In this document: positions 44,877 through 57,413 of the stretch, in pieces
How positions within the stretch are numbered: the stretch's first letter is position 1
How the letters are laid out: each line of letters starts with the position of its first letter
From: Scedosporium boydii
Taxonomy: Eukaryota; Ascomycota; Sordariomycetes; Microascales; Microascaceae
Direction: 5' to 3'
Length of the DNA: 64,000 bases
Assembly (NCBI GenBank): GCA_002221725.1
Contig: NJFT01000172.1
Location: 1 to 64,000 of the forward strand
Position numbers and translations under genes: made by a program
The notes under the pieces: generated by a model
What the model saw: the letters and a program-made list of their open reading frames with translations, nothing else
The model's database searches: none
What the model was told of the DNA's origin: nothing

Positions 44877-45893
44877 GACAGAGGATGCAGTTTTCCAGCA
44901 TTAAATGGAGATATCTTTGGGCGGTTCTATGGGGTCGGTCGCAAAAGACCGGGGGGCGAGGGAATAAGCGCCGGACTGTGCCTTTCTCTAGTGTTTTGGG
45001 AATATTCTTTCTTTGGCAGGCGTCTTATTTGTCGCATTCTTCCTGAAGCTCTTCATTTAACCTCGCGATCCGGATGGTAGGAGAAAAAGCCAAGTTGGCG
45101 GAGATCTACGCCTCGAGGTCATTTTTCCCAAGAGACGGCAAAAACGGAGGTTTTGCGTGTTTGAGATGATCGGTAAATAGGACTGGGTGATCTGCGACTC
45201 CAGGCGAGGTAAATTAAAGCGTTGGCAAGGACTGGTCGGAAATTGGGGGATGAATTGGCTCGCATCTCCAAATTGGATGGCACCTTTCCCGTACGACATT
45301 ACAAAGTACTTGGGAACTGACAACTCATGATGGAACCGAAATCGTGAGATCTACCAAGACAGGCCCCGTAATCTTCAAACCGTTTTATCTACCAGATCAT
45401 GAAACGAGAGGCTTCATCATTTGTTGAGAATATTTTGCCGAACATCTCCCGAGTGTTTTTTAAGTTCTGGTCACCGATTTGGCGAGGGATGTCTTCTCTT
45501 GTGCTCAACGTCCATCATCGAGAGCAGAATTAATACCGTTTTATTGACAATCCTGCTCCGTCCGGTAACCGTAAACTCTCCGGGTGTCTCACCGCCCGCT
45601 GTAATCGGTCACACCGCTCTGGCCAAATCTGGTGATTCTGCCGTGTTCACGAACCGCGGGGTTCAGCGATTGAATTTTCGAACCTCACATGTACCTTTAC
45701 TCTGCGATCGTTGCTTGCGTGGCTGGCTCAATTGATATTTTTTACAATATCCTCATTTTACTTAAGATATAGAGTAGGACAAAGAATTGGCCTCTTCGAT
45801 CCTCAGCCGCCGATTCTCCGACTTCGCCCTGGAATATCCCCCCTCACCCCACCATCGTCATCTTTCTCATCCTCGACCCCTCCACTCCACAAC
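44877..45893. other. divergent intergenic region
   Basis: This holds the promoters of the beta-barrel gene and ADE2. A TC-rich stretch at 45838-45893 is the likely ADE2 leader. No ORF is supported. Confidence 0.5.
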
Positions 45894-47882
45894 ATGACTT
45901 CAAAGCCAGTCATCGGCCTTCTAGGCGGTGGCCAGCTCGGTCGCATGCTTTGCGAAGCCGCAGGTCCCCTCGGGATCGAAGTTGCCATCCTCGACGCCGC
46001 CGACGCCCCCGCCAAGCAGATCAACACCTCCCCGAAACACATCACCGGCTCCTTCAAGGACCCCGACAAGATCAAGGAGCTCGCCCGCCACGTCGACTAC
46101 CTTTCCGTCGAGATCGAGCACGTCGACGCCCTGACGCTAGCCGAGATAGATATTACTGGAGTAACCGTGACGGACGAGAGCGGCAAGACGTCAGTGAAGA
46201 AAGTGCCCGTTCACCCGGCGCCCATGTCGCTCGAGATGATCAGTGACAAGTTTGAGCAGAAGGTGCACTTTGAAAAGGCTGGGATCCCCGTTGCGCGGCA
46301 GGTCAAATTAGATTCTGGCGACATTGAGAACTCCCTAAGGCAGGCCGGCGAGCGTTTCGGATTTCCCTTTATCGTCAAGTCGAGGAATAATAGCTACGAT
46401 GGGCGGGGTAATGTGGTCGTCGACGATGCTGAGGACTTTGAGGATGTGGTTGATGCGCTTGGCAAGGACGGCCTCTATGCGGAGAAGATGGTCAAGTTTA
46501 CCAAGGAGATCGCCGTCATGGTGATCAGGACCGAGGACAAAGATAAGGGTGCTTCGAGGACATATCCTTACCCTGCTGTCGAGACTGTGCACCAGGATAG
46601 CATCTGCACCACTGTCTACATGCCTCCCAGGGGCGTGTCACAAAAGGTATGCCAGCAGGCTCAAGAGCTGGCTTGCAGAGTCGTTGGAACGCTATGGGGA
46701 CGCGGCGTCTTTGCTGTGGAGATGTTCGTAACTGCGGATGGTATGAGGCTTATCTGACTATCGTTCTGACCAGGACGAACCCCCTCAACTAACATCGTTT
46801 CCCTAATAGGCAACCTGGTCGTGAACGAGGTGGCGCCTAGACCTCACAACTCGGGTCACTACACAATTGAAGCTGTGCCTCAGATGTCCCAGTACAAAGC
46901 CCAGCTCTACGCTATCCTCGACATGATCCCCGAACACCTTAAGCTTACACCGCGTGTCTCCTCCGCTATCATGGTGAACATTCTGGGTGGCGCCCAGCCT
47001 GACGATTACGAACGCCTCGTCAAGCTCTCTGAAACGACCTACGATGACAACATGGATGTCCACCTTCACCTCTACGGCAAGGCGTCGAAGCCGGGCCGCA
47101 AGATCGGCCACATTACCCTCACTGGCACGGGCTCGATCGACGACCTCGAGAAACGCTCGAAAGAGTTCGTCTCTCTTGCTAACGCCATACGAGACGAGCG
47201 CATCAGTGCCGCCAGCGAACAGCTACGGCCACAGCAGGATGCTCTCGCGGCGTCGACCGTGCCTCGTGTAGTGGTCTCTAAGACCGCCCAAGTTCTCGTC
47301 ACGATGGGCTCCGACTCGGACTTGCCTGTCCTCAGAGCTGGTCTTGATATACTTCGGGACTTTGAAGTCCCCTGCGAAGTGCGCATCACGTCTGCTCACC
47401 GTACGCCTAGGCTGATGGCCGATGTCGCCGAGAATGCGGCCGGAAGGGGCATCAAGGTGATTATCGCCGCTGCCGGAGGCGCTGCTCACCTTCCCGGCAT
47501 GGCCGCCTCACATACGCCCCTTCCGGTGATTGGTGTCCCCGTCAAGGCCACCCATCTAGACGGCGTGGACAGCCTTCACAGTATTGTTCAGATGCCTGTA
47601 AGTTTCCACCTAAACTCCCTTTACCAGAAGTGGGCGACGTCAGTATTAACTCTCTGATCCTACCCCCTCCGACAGCGTGGAATCCCTGTCGCGACGGTTG
47701 GCATCAACAACTCTACAAACGCCGCCCTCCTCGCCATTCGGATCCTCGGCGCACACTATCCCGAATACCTCGACAAGATGACGGCGTATATGAAGAAGAT
47801 GGAGACTGAGGTGTATGGTAAAGCGTCGCGCCTGATGGATATTGGCTACGAGGCGTACCTTGCCGGCATGCCGAAGAAATGA
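45894..47882 (+). CDS. ADE2: phosphoribosylaminoimidazole carboxylase
   Basis: This enzyme of de novo purine synthesis converts AIR to CAIR in the cytosol. Exons are 45894-46740, 46810-47597 and 47676-47882, giving 613 residues, slightly longer than the yeast enzyme. The N-terminal ATP-grasp (PurK) part starts with [12 protein letters not shown], continues with [14 protein letters not shown] and [17 protein letters not shown], and includes [17 protein letters not shown] after intron 1. The C-terminal PurE mutase part shows [19 protein letters not shown] and [11 protein letters not shown], the last two forming its substrate pocket. Exon 3 supplies [12 protein letters not shown] and the C-terminal helix. 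Loss of this gene gives red colonies in many fungi through accumulated AIR pigment. Confidence 0.97.
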
Positions 47883-49127
47883 GGTCGGATATAGGCGGGG
47901 ATGAGTATCTAGGGGAGGTGGCTGTTGCGGTGGCAGGCGGCGTTTCTTTTTGATATGTTTCCAGCTGGGTAAAAATAGACTATTGTGTTCAAGGGGGTCG
48001 AATAAAAGCTGATTATAAAGCCCCGAACTCTCCGGAAGGACTCGTCCGAAAAGTGTCAATGAAAACCGCTCTTTTGCGGAGCAGGACAAGTACTTCGCCC
48101 CTAATCGTATACGCACAACCCTGCATTCTGTCATGATACCCTGCGTCTGTAGCTAAGTGCACAGGGTCCATGATGTCTTGGATGATTCCATGGCTGGGTC
48201 TCTTCCAGGGTTCGGACTCAAACAAGGTCGATGCAAGTAGAAAAGTTGGACTCGACTTGAGCATAGCCACGCTCAACAGGTCTCCTATTCTCACCGCATC
48301 CCCATCCCCTTGATCCCAAGGTTCACCGGTGTCCGGTGTCGTCAGCACTGTCCACAGCCCCTCAAAAAGGGGGGGGCATCATCTCGATTCAGGGGATGAA
48401 TCCATTTTCTCCCCACTGTGTGGTGGCGACAGCCAACAGAGACAACATACCCGCAAAAAGCAAATACGAGGTTCTCGCAACACGTAATCCACCCATCTCG
48501 ACATCGATGAGGGATTGATCCATTCTGCTATTTCCCCCCGGTGGCGCAGACAGAGGGTCCAAATTCCGAGAGCCCCAATCTACCGCATCCGGGACCAGGA
48601 TCCACCTAGTGTTGGTGGGGCCTAAGACCAACATAGACAGTCCATGGACCGCGTACGAAGTAGATTGCGGCTTGCCCGGTGGTCCTGTATATGCTCGTAG
48701 TTTACAGTAGTTTACGACGGAGGTCGAAGTAAAGGGGGGGGCACATCCCAGAGCTTGCGCCACCGTGGAGTCAGTCCGATGGATCGAAGCCGGCTAGAAC
48801 TGGGATTTCCTCGGCTGATAGATGGCTCCCAGAACCTGTTTACGAGGCAGGGAAAGACATCCGGAATTCTGTTGTGGCCCCGGAATACGAGACCCAGTAA
48901 TGGTGGTGGCCCGTCCCTCAATTCGAGTCTTGACTTCACGTCAATTGATGTAGTAAAGGGCTGACCAATATCCTCTAACACTTCGTCCATCAATTTGGGG
49001 GGTAGCTCAAGGTATCGATTTCCCGTCAGATATATAACATGAAAGAAAATGGAAATAAGAAAGAGATGAATAAAAAGGGAAACATTGAAAGACTGGGAAA
49101 GGGGAACAAGAAAATGAAGGAAAGAGT
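47883..49127. other. intergenic
   Basis: No supported ORF. One motif copy TACGAAGTA lies at 48654-48662. The runs CCCCCC and GGGGGGG near 48365 and 48735 are low complexity. Confidence 0.5.
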
Positions 49128-49134
49128 AAAAAAA
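49128..49134 (-). terminator. Pol III terminator of tRNA-Arg
   Basis: There are seven consecutive T on the minus strand, 13 nt after the tRNA 3' end, the usual RNA polymerase III stop signal. Confidence 0.8.
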
Positions 49135-49147
49135 GATGTTCCTCTCT

Positions 49148-49218
49148 GACCTAGGCAGGGATCGAACCTGCAATCTCTTGATTCGTAGTCAAACGCCTTG
49201 CCATTGGGCCACTAGGCC
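49148..49218 (-). tRNA. tRNA-Arg (ACG anticodon)
   Basis: This is a 71-nt cloverleaf without an intron. The acceptor stem GGCCTAG pairs with CTAGGTC (one G-U). The D arm is GGCCCAATGGCAAGGC-like. The anticodon stem TTTGA/TCAAG closes the loop CTACGAA with anticodon ACG, which reads CGU and, after inosine modification, CGC and CGA. The T arm is GCAGG-TTCGATC-CCTGC and contains the B box GGTTCGATCC. CCA is not encoded, as usual in eukaryotes. Confidence 0.96.
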
Positions 49219-50450
49219 ATTTTCCTCAGGAAGCTGGATGAACCATCATGAGCTCAAAATGATAGACAATGCCCGAACCTAACGACGACTAGGCCGCTTA
49301 GTCTTCTAGTGCTTCTAGTCTAATCGTGATAAGCCCTTTGGGCGTTATCCCTCTCCTTGAAGGGGACTCAGGACTACGCACGGCGGCATATACTACAAAC
49401 ATAGACCCGGAAGTGGTTATTCGCGCAACTACATGAAGATGGATGCATACTTCGCACACATTGTATTGTGCTGGACCCTGCTGATTGGATCAGCGGTAGA
49501 GCGGGTTTTGTTGGCTGTTTCTGATCCCCGGCTTACATTGAGGTTTCCCGCTGAAGGAGAGGGGGCAGCAGGGATTGCCTTTCCCATTCTCAGGAAAGAG
49601 ATTTCAACGCATTACATGATCGTTTGGACGTGGGATGCAGACAGTGGACCATTCGGGGAGGGACAAGTCACCGGGGCAAGGATAAAGGAACGCGTGGCAT
49701 GGGGAGAGGGCATTCGGGACAGGTCAAGGAAGTGCCGACTAGCTAGCTTCTCGGGTGGAACCTCAAAGGTGGTAAGGCGGGACGAGGGAGAGGGGGTTGG
49801 AAGAATCTCGAAATCTATCCGCAGCGGTCTGCACGAAGTCGGGGGGAAGGGTGGTATCGGGAAGGGAAAGAGAAAAAGGATCGACTCCATGTAAGGCTGG
49901 AGACTCTCAAAGGGGAAACGAAGAGGGGCAAACAAGCCTTTTCGACCTGAAAAGAGGAGTCCTTGCCCCATAATTGAAAAGGAATTTCACGCACTATACG
50001 TACACTACCTGCACTTGGAAGTACTAGCAGCTGCATAGACAGGCCGAGAAATCTAGCAGAATGCTCGGAGTGGTTGGGCGCAGATGGCCGACCCGATGCG
50101 TTGGCAATGGGGAGTGTCGTGGGTTGGCAAGGGATCAAAGGTGAGGACCGGTCAGGTTGGGGAGAGGTCAGGCACGTGCGTCAGGGAGAGCAGACTCGGA
50201 CACTGACAATAAGAGACCGCACTTCAAATGAAGAAGCAAGGTAGTCGATCAGCCGCAAGCGAAGAGGAAGACTCAATATCCAGAGCGGACATCGAGCATC
50301 GAAGATGGATAAATTTAGAATATTCAGCGACGGCCAAGTATCTGGCCACCGGGACGAAGACTTGTGATCAAATCAATTTCCGTCGACCTTGATTTCTTGT
50401 TGACTGATCAAATGGAGCACACTGAAATCGGGGCGGTGCAGTGTATGAAG

Positions 50451-50463
50451 TACGAAGTACTTC
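50451..50463. repeat. palindromic motif copy
   Basis: TACGAAGTACTTC matches 13 of 16 positions of the inferred palindrome TACGAAGTACTTCGTA, truncated on the right. Confidence 0.7.
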
Positions 50464-51290
50464 ACAGAGTTAATTGTGACGCTCATCGTACTGTGTACAG
50501 TAATATTCTTTTCTGGGCGGTACACGCAATTGTGGTTAAAAATTACAGTGTCGAAAACAACGAAAGTGACAGACCCTCCCCCGACCCTCCTTCGACCCAT
50601 CTTCGGTGGGCCTTGAACAGACTTTGACGTGCCCCTGGCGCGAGTTTTGCTCTCTGGCCAATGAACCGTCGGAGAAGCGTGTTTCAAGTTTGGTCATCCA
50701 ATCAAATTTTAACGCCTCCTGGACGAAATCCAGGAACAGCGCCCGAGATTGACGAGTAGGAAGCCTGGGTTCAAGAAAAGCTCTCCTTCTGACTGCTCCG
50801 GGTAAAAATGACAGCTGATCGGCAGGGACGGCGTGCAGATGGGATGCAGAATAAGCCAATGTGGATAAAATCGCACACATCATCAATTGATCTGTCTCTG
50901 GCTCTGGCTCTCTGGCCTGTTGCTTACGAAGGACGAAGTGATGTCCTGTCAGTTGATCAAGATTTTGATGCAGGAGCGGAGGGTCTGTTTTCTTATTCTC
51001 CAGTGTCCACACACTACTTGTACTTCGTAGAGTCTCGACGTTCGGGGTACCTCGAATTCTCCCTTCGCATTCGTGGCCCGAGCAAGTATCAGTGGCGGCT
51101 TGTTGGTCAGTCATAGTGCACAGGGATGAAGGAGACCATTCCAAAGTCGGTATGCTGCGTTGTCGATGGGTGCAGTCAGTCCGGTGAAGGGCAAGTGCGA
51201 GGCAATTACACTCGTTGTACGAACATATCTTTGGATCTTTGTATCCCAGAAACAACCTCAACAACCCGAGTCTCATTTCGTTTGGTAATT

Positions 51291-51306
51291 TACAAAGTAC
51301 TTCGTA
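51291..51306. repeat. palindromic motif copy, one mismatch
   Basis: TACAAAGTACTTCGTA differs from the inferred consensus TACGAAGTACTTCGTA at one position. A further partial copy (CTTGTAGTACTT) follows directly. Confidence 0.75.
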
Positions 51307-52166
51307 CTTGTAGTACTTAACGACTGCCAGATGTGCGCCGAACCCTAAAGTACCCCGGTCTAAGACTGCTGTATCCTTCCCCTTTATTGCGCACTCAAGG
51401 ATACATTGCGTGGATAGACATGACTTCCACTCCATGCCCGTCCATGTCCGGCATCCTGGTCCATGCCCAATGCGGCCTAGTCTGGTCCAGGAAAGACACT
51501 CGCGGTCAGTGTGACTGGTTCAGGTACCCGGTTGCAAGGGCTACGAATAATTAGTGCCCAGCGCATCGCCTGGCTTCCTCCTCCTGGCCAGGCGGTCGTG
51601 GCCCGTGCCTGACCAGGCGAGCCCATTGATCACCCTCTCTGTGTCTCTCCCTATTCCCCAAGTCACTCTCGGCGATTTAGGTGCTTGAGGGGACATGTCC
51701 ATCCCCCAATCCAAGCGAGGTTGTACTTTAATTCGTGTAATTTCCCTCTTTAATATCAGCAGTCCACCGCAAGTCTTCTCTCCTTTCCTTATTTACCTCG
51801 TCCGTCTGCTGTCACACCCTCATTTCCTTCCTTTTCCCCCCTTAGATCACGGCCCACGATAAGCAACTGCGTTGTTATTCTCCGCGAGAATCATTCACTC
51901 CGAATCGCTGTCATTCCTTTAGACAAGGCATTCCAAAGCTACTCTGTGCCAAACGGTCCATACGCTCTTTTAAGCACTCATTGACACTTTTGGGACGACA
52001 ATCTCGAATCCATTCTTTGAAAGGATATCAAATCCAGAGACGACACAACTTCGAGCCAACTTCGACCAGTCCTTCGCGAATTCCCGCTGTGCGACTAGAC
52101 TTCACGCTCGAAACGTAAAAGAACAAACAGAAAACAACATTCTTCAAAACACCAGAACCAGCAAAA

Positions 52167-53072
52167 ATGCAGCTCACCTCTACTCTTCTCCTCGCGGCCG
52201 CCGCCATCAGCAGCGTCGCGGCCCACCCTTCTCCCGCCGCCCACCGCCACGCCCGCTTCCACGACAAGAACATCGAGGCCCGCGACTCCAAGTTCGTCAA
52301 GAACGTCAAGCCCGCGCCCCCCGCCGCCCCCGTCGTCGAGAGCACTCCCGCCCCGGCTCCCGCGCCTGCCACCCCTACTCCTGAGGCCGCCCCTGTCAAG
52401 GCCGACACCAGCTCGAGCTCCTCAAGCTCCAGCTCTGGCACGGGCGTGAAGAAGCAGTTCTGCGCCGGCGCCTCGAAGCGCGCCACTGCCTACGACATCG
52501 CCTACAAGGGTAACACTGGCACCGACGGCAACTGGGGCTGCAACATCATGGAGATCGACTGCGGTGACCTCGACCTGTACGACTACACCGCCAAGTTCAC
52601 CAGCACTGGTGGCGATACCACCTATGCTTGCTCCGCTTTCAACAAGATCGGGCCCACTGGTCTCATTGACGGATTCTGGCACTCTGCCCTCGACTTCTCC
52701 GTCTCCGCCGCCGGTGCCAAGTGCCTCGCCTTCGACACCAACTCCCAGGGTGGTGTTGCCTGCGGTGCCGGTTCCGTCCCCAAGACCAGCATCGGCCAGT
52801 TCGCTGGTACCTGGCTCGAGTTCGACGCCGGCAGCTCCAAGAACGACAATCAGAGCGGTTCCGACGTCAGCATCATCGTCGCCGAGAACTTCGGCCTCTC
52901 CAACTGGATCAGCATGGCCATCGACGCTCCCGGCAAGGGCACCTGCTCCAAGCTGTCCAAGGCCAACCCCTCTTCCAACATTGAGGTCTACAGGGCCGGT
53001 ATGGAGGATCTCGACGGCGTTGGCTGCACTGGCTACTCTACGGGTACCATCTTCGTCACCCTCGGCGACTAA
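52167..53072 (+). CDS. Asp f 4-like secreted protein
   Basis: This intronless gene of 301 residues encodes a protein exported to the cell wall or medium. A clear signal peptide (MQLTSTLLLAAAAISSVAA) is followed by a His-rich propeptide and a linker rich in Ala, Pro and Ser. A Lys-Arg near residue 110 is a plausible kexin site. The C-terminal domain of about 190 residues matches the Aspergillus Asp f 4 allergen family as I know it: YDIAYKGNTG, FNKIGPTGLIDGFWHS, LAFDTNSQGG, FAGTWLEFDAG, SDVSIIVAENFG, and paired Cys residues. Its molecular function is unknown. Strong codon bias toward C-ending codons suggests high expression. The leader CCAGCAAAAATG fits a good fungal start context. Confidence 0.9.
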   Translation: MQLTSTLLLAAAAISSVAAHPSPAAHRHARFHDKNIEARDSKFVKNVKPAPPAAPVVESTPAPAPAPATPTPEAAPVKADTSSSSSSSSSGTGVKKQFCAGASKRATAYDIAYKGNTGTDGNWGCNIMEIDCGDLDLYDYTAKFTSTGGDTTYACSAFNKIGPTGLIDGFWHSALDFSVSAAGAKCLAFDTNSQGGVACGAGSVPKTSIGQFAGTWLEFDAGSSKNDNQSGSDVSIIVAENFGLSNWISMAIDAPGKGTCSKLSKANPSSNIEVYRAGMEDLDGVGCTGYSTGTIFVTLGD

Positions 53073-54327
53073 ACATGAAGAAATCGGTCGAATTTCATTT
53101 TTCATGTGGTTTCTCTTTTTCTTTGGGGGCGAGGGAGTCTAGGATTTGTGGAGTAGTCTCTTCTACACCCCTCTGTCAATCTTCCCTGATCTCTCTTCTC
53201 CAATAGTAACAATTCTTCTCTATTCTTGGATATCCCAGAAGCGCCCCGACTTCGGAGTGTTTTAGGGACTTGATCTTGGGTTATCTCTTTATTATATTTA
53301 TTACGATTGTGATTATTCGGTACTTATAACCTCGATATCCTTTTCCCCCCGAATGGTTATAGGCGCGGTTCAGGCTTCTTTTTCCTCGTTTTCTTTCATT
53401 TGATGTCTGCTTCTTTCCTTAAACCCCCCCGGCGTTGAAACGTTATTCCCCTGCATTGAACACGCAACGACAAAAGAAGGATTTCGGGACCTTTTCATGT
53501 GTACCTAGAGAGGTCTTGGGGTTTCCCTCTGTACATAGCATAGGAGCATCTGGATGCTATGAAAAAAGTGCTTAAAAACAAATTTCTTCAGCCGTGATGT
53601 TTATATTCCTGTGATCTTGGCACCCTCCTCCCTTGGCCGTATTCGTTGTTGAAGCATTCTAAGCCGCATCGTTTCATCCGGAGAATGCACGAACGTACTT
53701 AGTTTTCACCCCTTCTCTCGACCATCTTTAAAACAAGAAGAGTTTGGAAGCGAAAGAGTGAAGTAAGGACCTCAAGAAAACATTGTTTCGTCGATCGCGA
53801 TGATCAAGGAGCCTCATGTCCATCATCTCTACATCTATAAATATGCCGGTCCAGGGCGATCACTCTTGGAACTAGAACAGGCTTTACCATCAACCCATTG
53901 TAAGAAGCAGCATTCATGATGTAATGAGGTCGTAACCGATACGTGGATGCAAACGGTATATAGCCAGGCGTTGTCTTTTTCTTTTGTCCACACAATCGCG
54001 CGATTCCATTCGCAAGGTAGCGGCTTCTGGGCAGCCATCTCCCATCACATTTTCGCGACGTATCACCGTTTCCGAGTCCCAGTCTCCTCGACAATGCCAA
54101 AGTTCCGCCCCATTCCTATTTAGTTATTTCACAATATTCACACGAAGCCAGAACATCCAGAAACTTCCTCTTAATCTGCTGCCAAAGGTATCTTACGCGT
54201 AAAGAACCAACGACATAAAAAACATTAAAGCCCACTCAACGGCGTCCTAGAATTCCTAAAATCTTCTTCCGCGGTTTCACATGGTAAATCGACCCAAAAA
54301 CTTCTGACAGCTTCGTTGTCCGATAAA
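53073..54327. other. convergent intergenic region
   Basis: Long 3' flanks of the secreted protein and the transporter. T-rich tracts at 53085-53125 and 53280-53310 may include the poly(A) signal region. No ORF is supported. Confidence 0.5.
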
Positions 54328-56033
54328 TTAAGCGTCCTCCTTCTCCTTGCCAGTGATGACACCTGCATCCTCGAGGGTAGCGTCAGTGAACTTGAGATCA
54401 TCCTCGACCGGCACCGTATCCTTAATTCGGAGCCAAACGACGGGGACGGCGAACAAAAGACCGGCGCCAAGCGCAGCCCACTGTCGAAGATCATCATTGT
54501 TAGCGAATACGAGATTTCATATCACGATTTCAAGCGGGGTTCTAGGAAGAAACTAACCGTGGCGGCGAAGATGGAGTTGAAGGCGACCTTGCGGCGATCA
54601 AGGTCCCACCAAACGGCAGCGGCGGCACTCTGAAAACTCTTGTAGAGACCGGCATAGTTGGCGGACTTGCGTCCGGAGTTGGACAGAGCTCCCATGTACC
54701 TACAATCGAAGTAAGTCAGCGGAGAGGGAATAGATGACGAAGAAAAGATCAGCGGAAGGTAGAGAATCATACCAGTAGATGCTAGTCTGCCACACGGCAT
54801 CGTAGAAACCGTAGAAGAAGTACAAAAACATGGGTGCGAGGAACTTGCTGCCATCAGCCCAATCGATTTCGTGGCCTTCGGTTTCCCCACGGAGAGCCTG
54901 GTCCTTCTGCCAGGCCCAGCCACCGCCCCAGATTCCAAAGGTCAAGGCAGTCAAAACGCCAAAGGCAATCTTAGCTCGAAGGGAACGTCGGATTTTGGGG
55001 AAGTCGAGGCAGTAACCCCAAAGGAGAGCGCCGATAATCTGGGCAGACCAGTAGAGCACGCTGTTCAAGGCTCGGGTACGAGTGGTAAAGTAGGCGCCGT
55101 TCATGATGTTGAGCTGGTAGGTGTAGAAGGTGTTGGAGCTCCAGAAGAGCGGGAAGAGAAGGACAACCCACGGGTCATCAACGACGGTCTCCCAAAGTCC
55201 GATGAACTCGGTCTTCCAGGAGGGATTCTTCATCAGAATGACCTTGGTGCCGTCTCGGCGGATAATGTTGTTCGCATTGGTAAGCCCCATGGACAAGATG
55301 GCGCCAAGGAAGGTGAGGACAATGAAACCGGCATAGGTGCCATCGGTGACGTTTCCGCCCTTGTTTTGCACATTTTGGCCGAGAGGGATCTGTTTCGTCG
55401 GTTAGGAATATCATACCACACACCATTTTAACTGGAGGGGATGTAATGCAGGTTGTTTTTGCTTTCACGTACCAAGGAACCAATAACAGCACCAAAGTTG
55501 AAGATCATCCAGAAGGCGGAGATATAACGTCCCTTTCTCTCCTCAGAAGGATAGGACATCATAATGGCACCCTGGGCAGTCCAAAGCATACCAGCGCAAA
55601 CACCAAGAAGAGCACCAGCGAAGATGACAAAGCCGGTGTTCTCATTGTGGGCATAAGAGAAGAAAGACGCAACGTAAACACAGTAACCGATACCTCCAAG
55701 AGTGAGGGTAAGACGGAGACCGAGTCGATTGGCGATGGTACCGGCGAAGAAGGCGACAACAGCGAAGGTGCTGTACAGCGCGGTGTTGGCCTGAGCGGCG
55801 GCCGTGGTGTCCTTCAGACCCATACCTCCCATGCCGCCGAGGGCGTTGAACATACCAGGGCAGAGGAAGCACACCATGGAAACCATGAAGAGCTGCACGC
55901 TGGGCGACGCATACCAATGCTCCTGGCCGAAGAGGCGGAAGCCCTTGTACTTCCAGCCCGAAGGTCGCCGGAGATTGTCGTCATGATGAGCCGCCTCGGG
56001 GGCCGGGGACGGCGATCTCTTTTCATCCGCCAT
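54328..56033 (-). CDS. UNC-93-like MFS transporter
   Basis: Exons are 56033-55473, 55389-54773, 54699-54558 and 54480-54328, with three GT-AG introns, giving 490 residues in frame. About eleven hydrophobic segments are visible. Features typical of the fungal UNC-93/DUF895 group are VSMVCFLCPGMFNALGGMGG in the first helix region, MLWTAQGAIMMSYPSEERKG in the middle and NFGAVIGSL before intron 1. The second half carries FPLFWSSNTFYTYQ. The C-terminus after the last helix (FAVPVVWLRIKDTVPVEDD) is acidic, ending GKEKEDA. Fungal members sit in the plasma membrane or vacuole; substrates are not established. The animal namesake regulates a potassium channel, which need not apply here. The 5' region up to 56330 is a long leader or promoter. 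Confidence 0.93.
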
Positions 56034-57397
56034 GCTCCTGACTAAGTTTCAATTCAATTTCCAGTCGCAATCGCAATCGCAGTTAGGCGGCGCAGAAGTT
56101 GCTCGAGTTCCCAAACGTCCAAAGGGTCTTGTAATTTCGTCTCGATAATCGTGGCAATTGGAGGACGAACAATCGAAGTAGCTTAGTACTTTTGCTCTTA
56201 GTTTCGTCGTGGGCACAAAGAGTTTTCGCGAGATCCAAAGAGGTGACCTACAAGAGGAACTGGAGAAGCTTCGAGGTTGGGGCGACAAGGTTATAATTAG
56301 CTGCCAAATAAGGAAGGCGATACTTGAAACTGAAATTGACCAAAGCCTCTTTTCAATTGATAACCTGGGCTGAGCTGTCGATCGCAGTATCAATTAGAAA
56401 ATGCAGTGCAGGTTTCAAATATTCCGATTGCACACCGCAGAGGGGGAAGAGAAAGGTGAAGGTGAAGATCCCAAGTGAGGAAAAGCAAGGGAGGGCGAGA
56501 GTGAGACTCGGCGGGAGAAGTGAATTAAAGCAATTGAATCAGCTGAAGCTTCTTCTGTCCACAGTTGGGGAAGGAGCTCTGGGGAAGCTGGCCACTTGAT
56601 TCAGGATTCCAGAAATTGAGAAGGAGGAACCCGTCGTATAAATGAGCTGCGGGAAGGAGCATCGACGGAGGAGGTTGTTACACGAGGTCGTGACTACCCG
56701 CATCCAGGATGGCTCCATCAGATGGTCCCGAGCAGCTTCCTTCAGCAAGGCATTCTTCCGATACCAGATACCAGATACCGGAGTACATCGAGTACAAAAT
56801 ACTATGGCAATCCATAAAGGCATGCGTGACCGTCGACATGTACACTCAGTCCGCTACATTTGTTGCTGCGTGCCGGCATCCGTACTATGATGGCGATGTA
56901 ACTTTCCCATCTCCATACCTTACCTACCATGAACCCTTCATATCCCTGGCTGTTACAGGAATGCTAGCATTTTGGGGTCTACGAAGTACACTAGTACTGC
57001 TGAGGTAGGTAGTTTAGGAAGGGAGGTCGCGTCTCTCTGCATATCACGAGAGCAATACGACTTTGTTACAACAGGTCCGTTCTCGAGGTGATGGGTAGTA
57101 AGTGGGACGTTGCTTGAAAATGGTAATGGGGAACGGGGAACTGGGGAGGGCAGGGGAGGCATCGAGCTAGCGTCAAGGTCAAGGTTGGCTGGGCAGGCCA
57201 TCTGAACCATGTCTCGCCGCCAGCCAGATGGGAACAAGGATTCGCCAATGACGCATCGCCGCATGGTGGTAGTAGCAGCGAAATTCAGGACGGGCACTGA
57301 TAACGAACAATGGGTAATGGCTCATGGGGCATGGGATGACCGGCGAGGTAGCTTTTACGAGGGAGTGATCATCGATGGCTGTTATCAGTATCGACTA

Positions 57398-57413
57398 CGA
57401 AGCACTTCGTACG
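57398..57413. repeat. palindromic motif, near-complete copy
   Basis: TACGAAGCACTTCGTA is an inverted repeat (TACGAAG and CTTCGTA around CA) and differs from the inferred consensus by one base. Confidence 0.8.

Larger units (their letters stand above)
49219..52166. other. gene-poor stretch with motif cluster
   Basis: A 299-codon minus-strand ORF (50536-51435) has no family features and is probably accidental. The stretch holds three or more copies of the dispersed palindrome (50451-50463, 51021-51029 and 51291-51306). From 51740 to 52166, CT-rich blocks and purine-rich sequence form the likely promoter and leader of the Asp f 4-like gene. Confidence 0.5.

Noticed and set aside
49433..49894. 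153-codon ORF with a hydrophobic start after the tRNA
   Set aside because: The rest is charged low-complexity sequence and there is no homology-like pattern.
50536..51435. 299-codon minus-strand ORF
   Set aside because: Long but without family features or ordered hydrophobicity. It spans several copies of the dispersed intergenic motif, so it is most likely accidental.
52422..53105. 227-codon minus-strand ORF
   Set aside because: Antisense shadow of the Asp f 4-like gene, produced by its strong C-ending codon bias.
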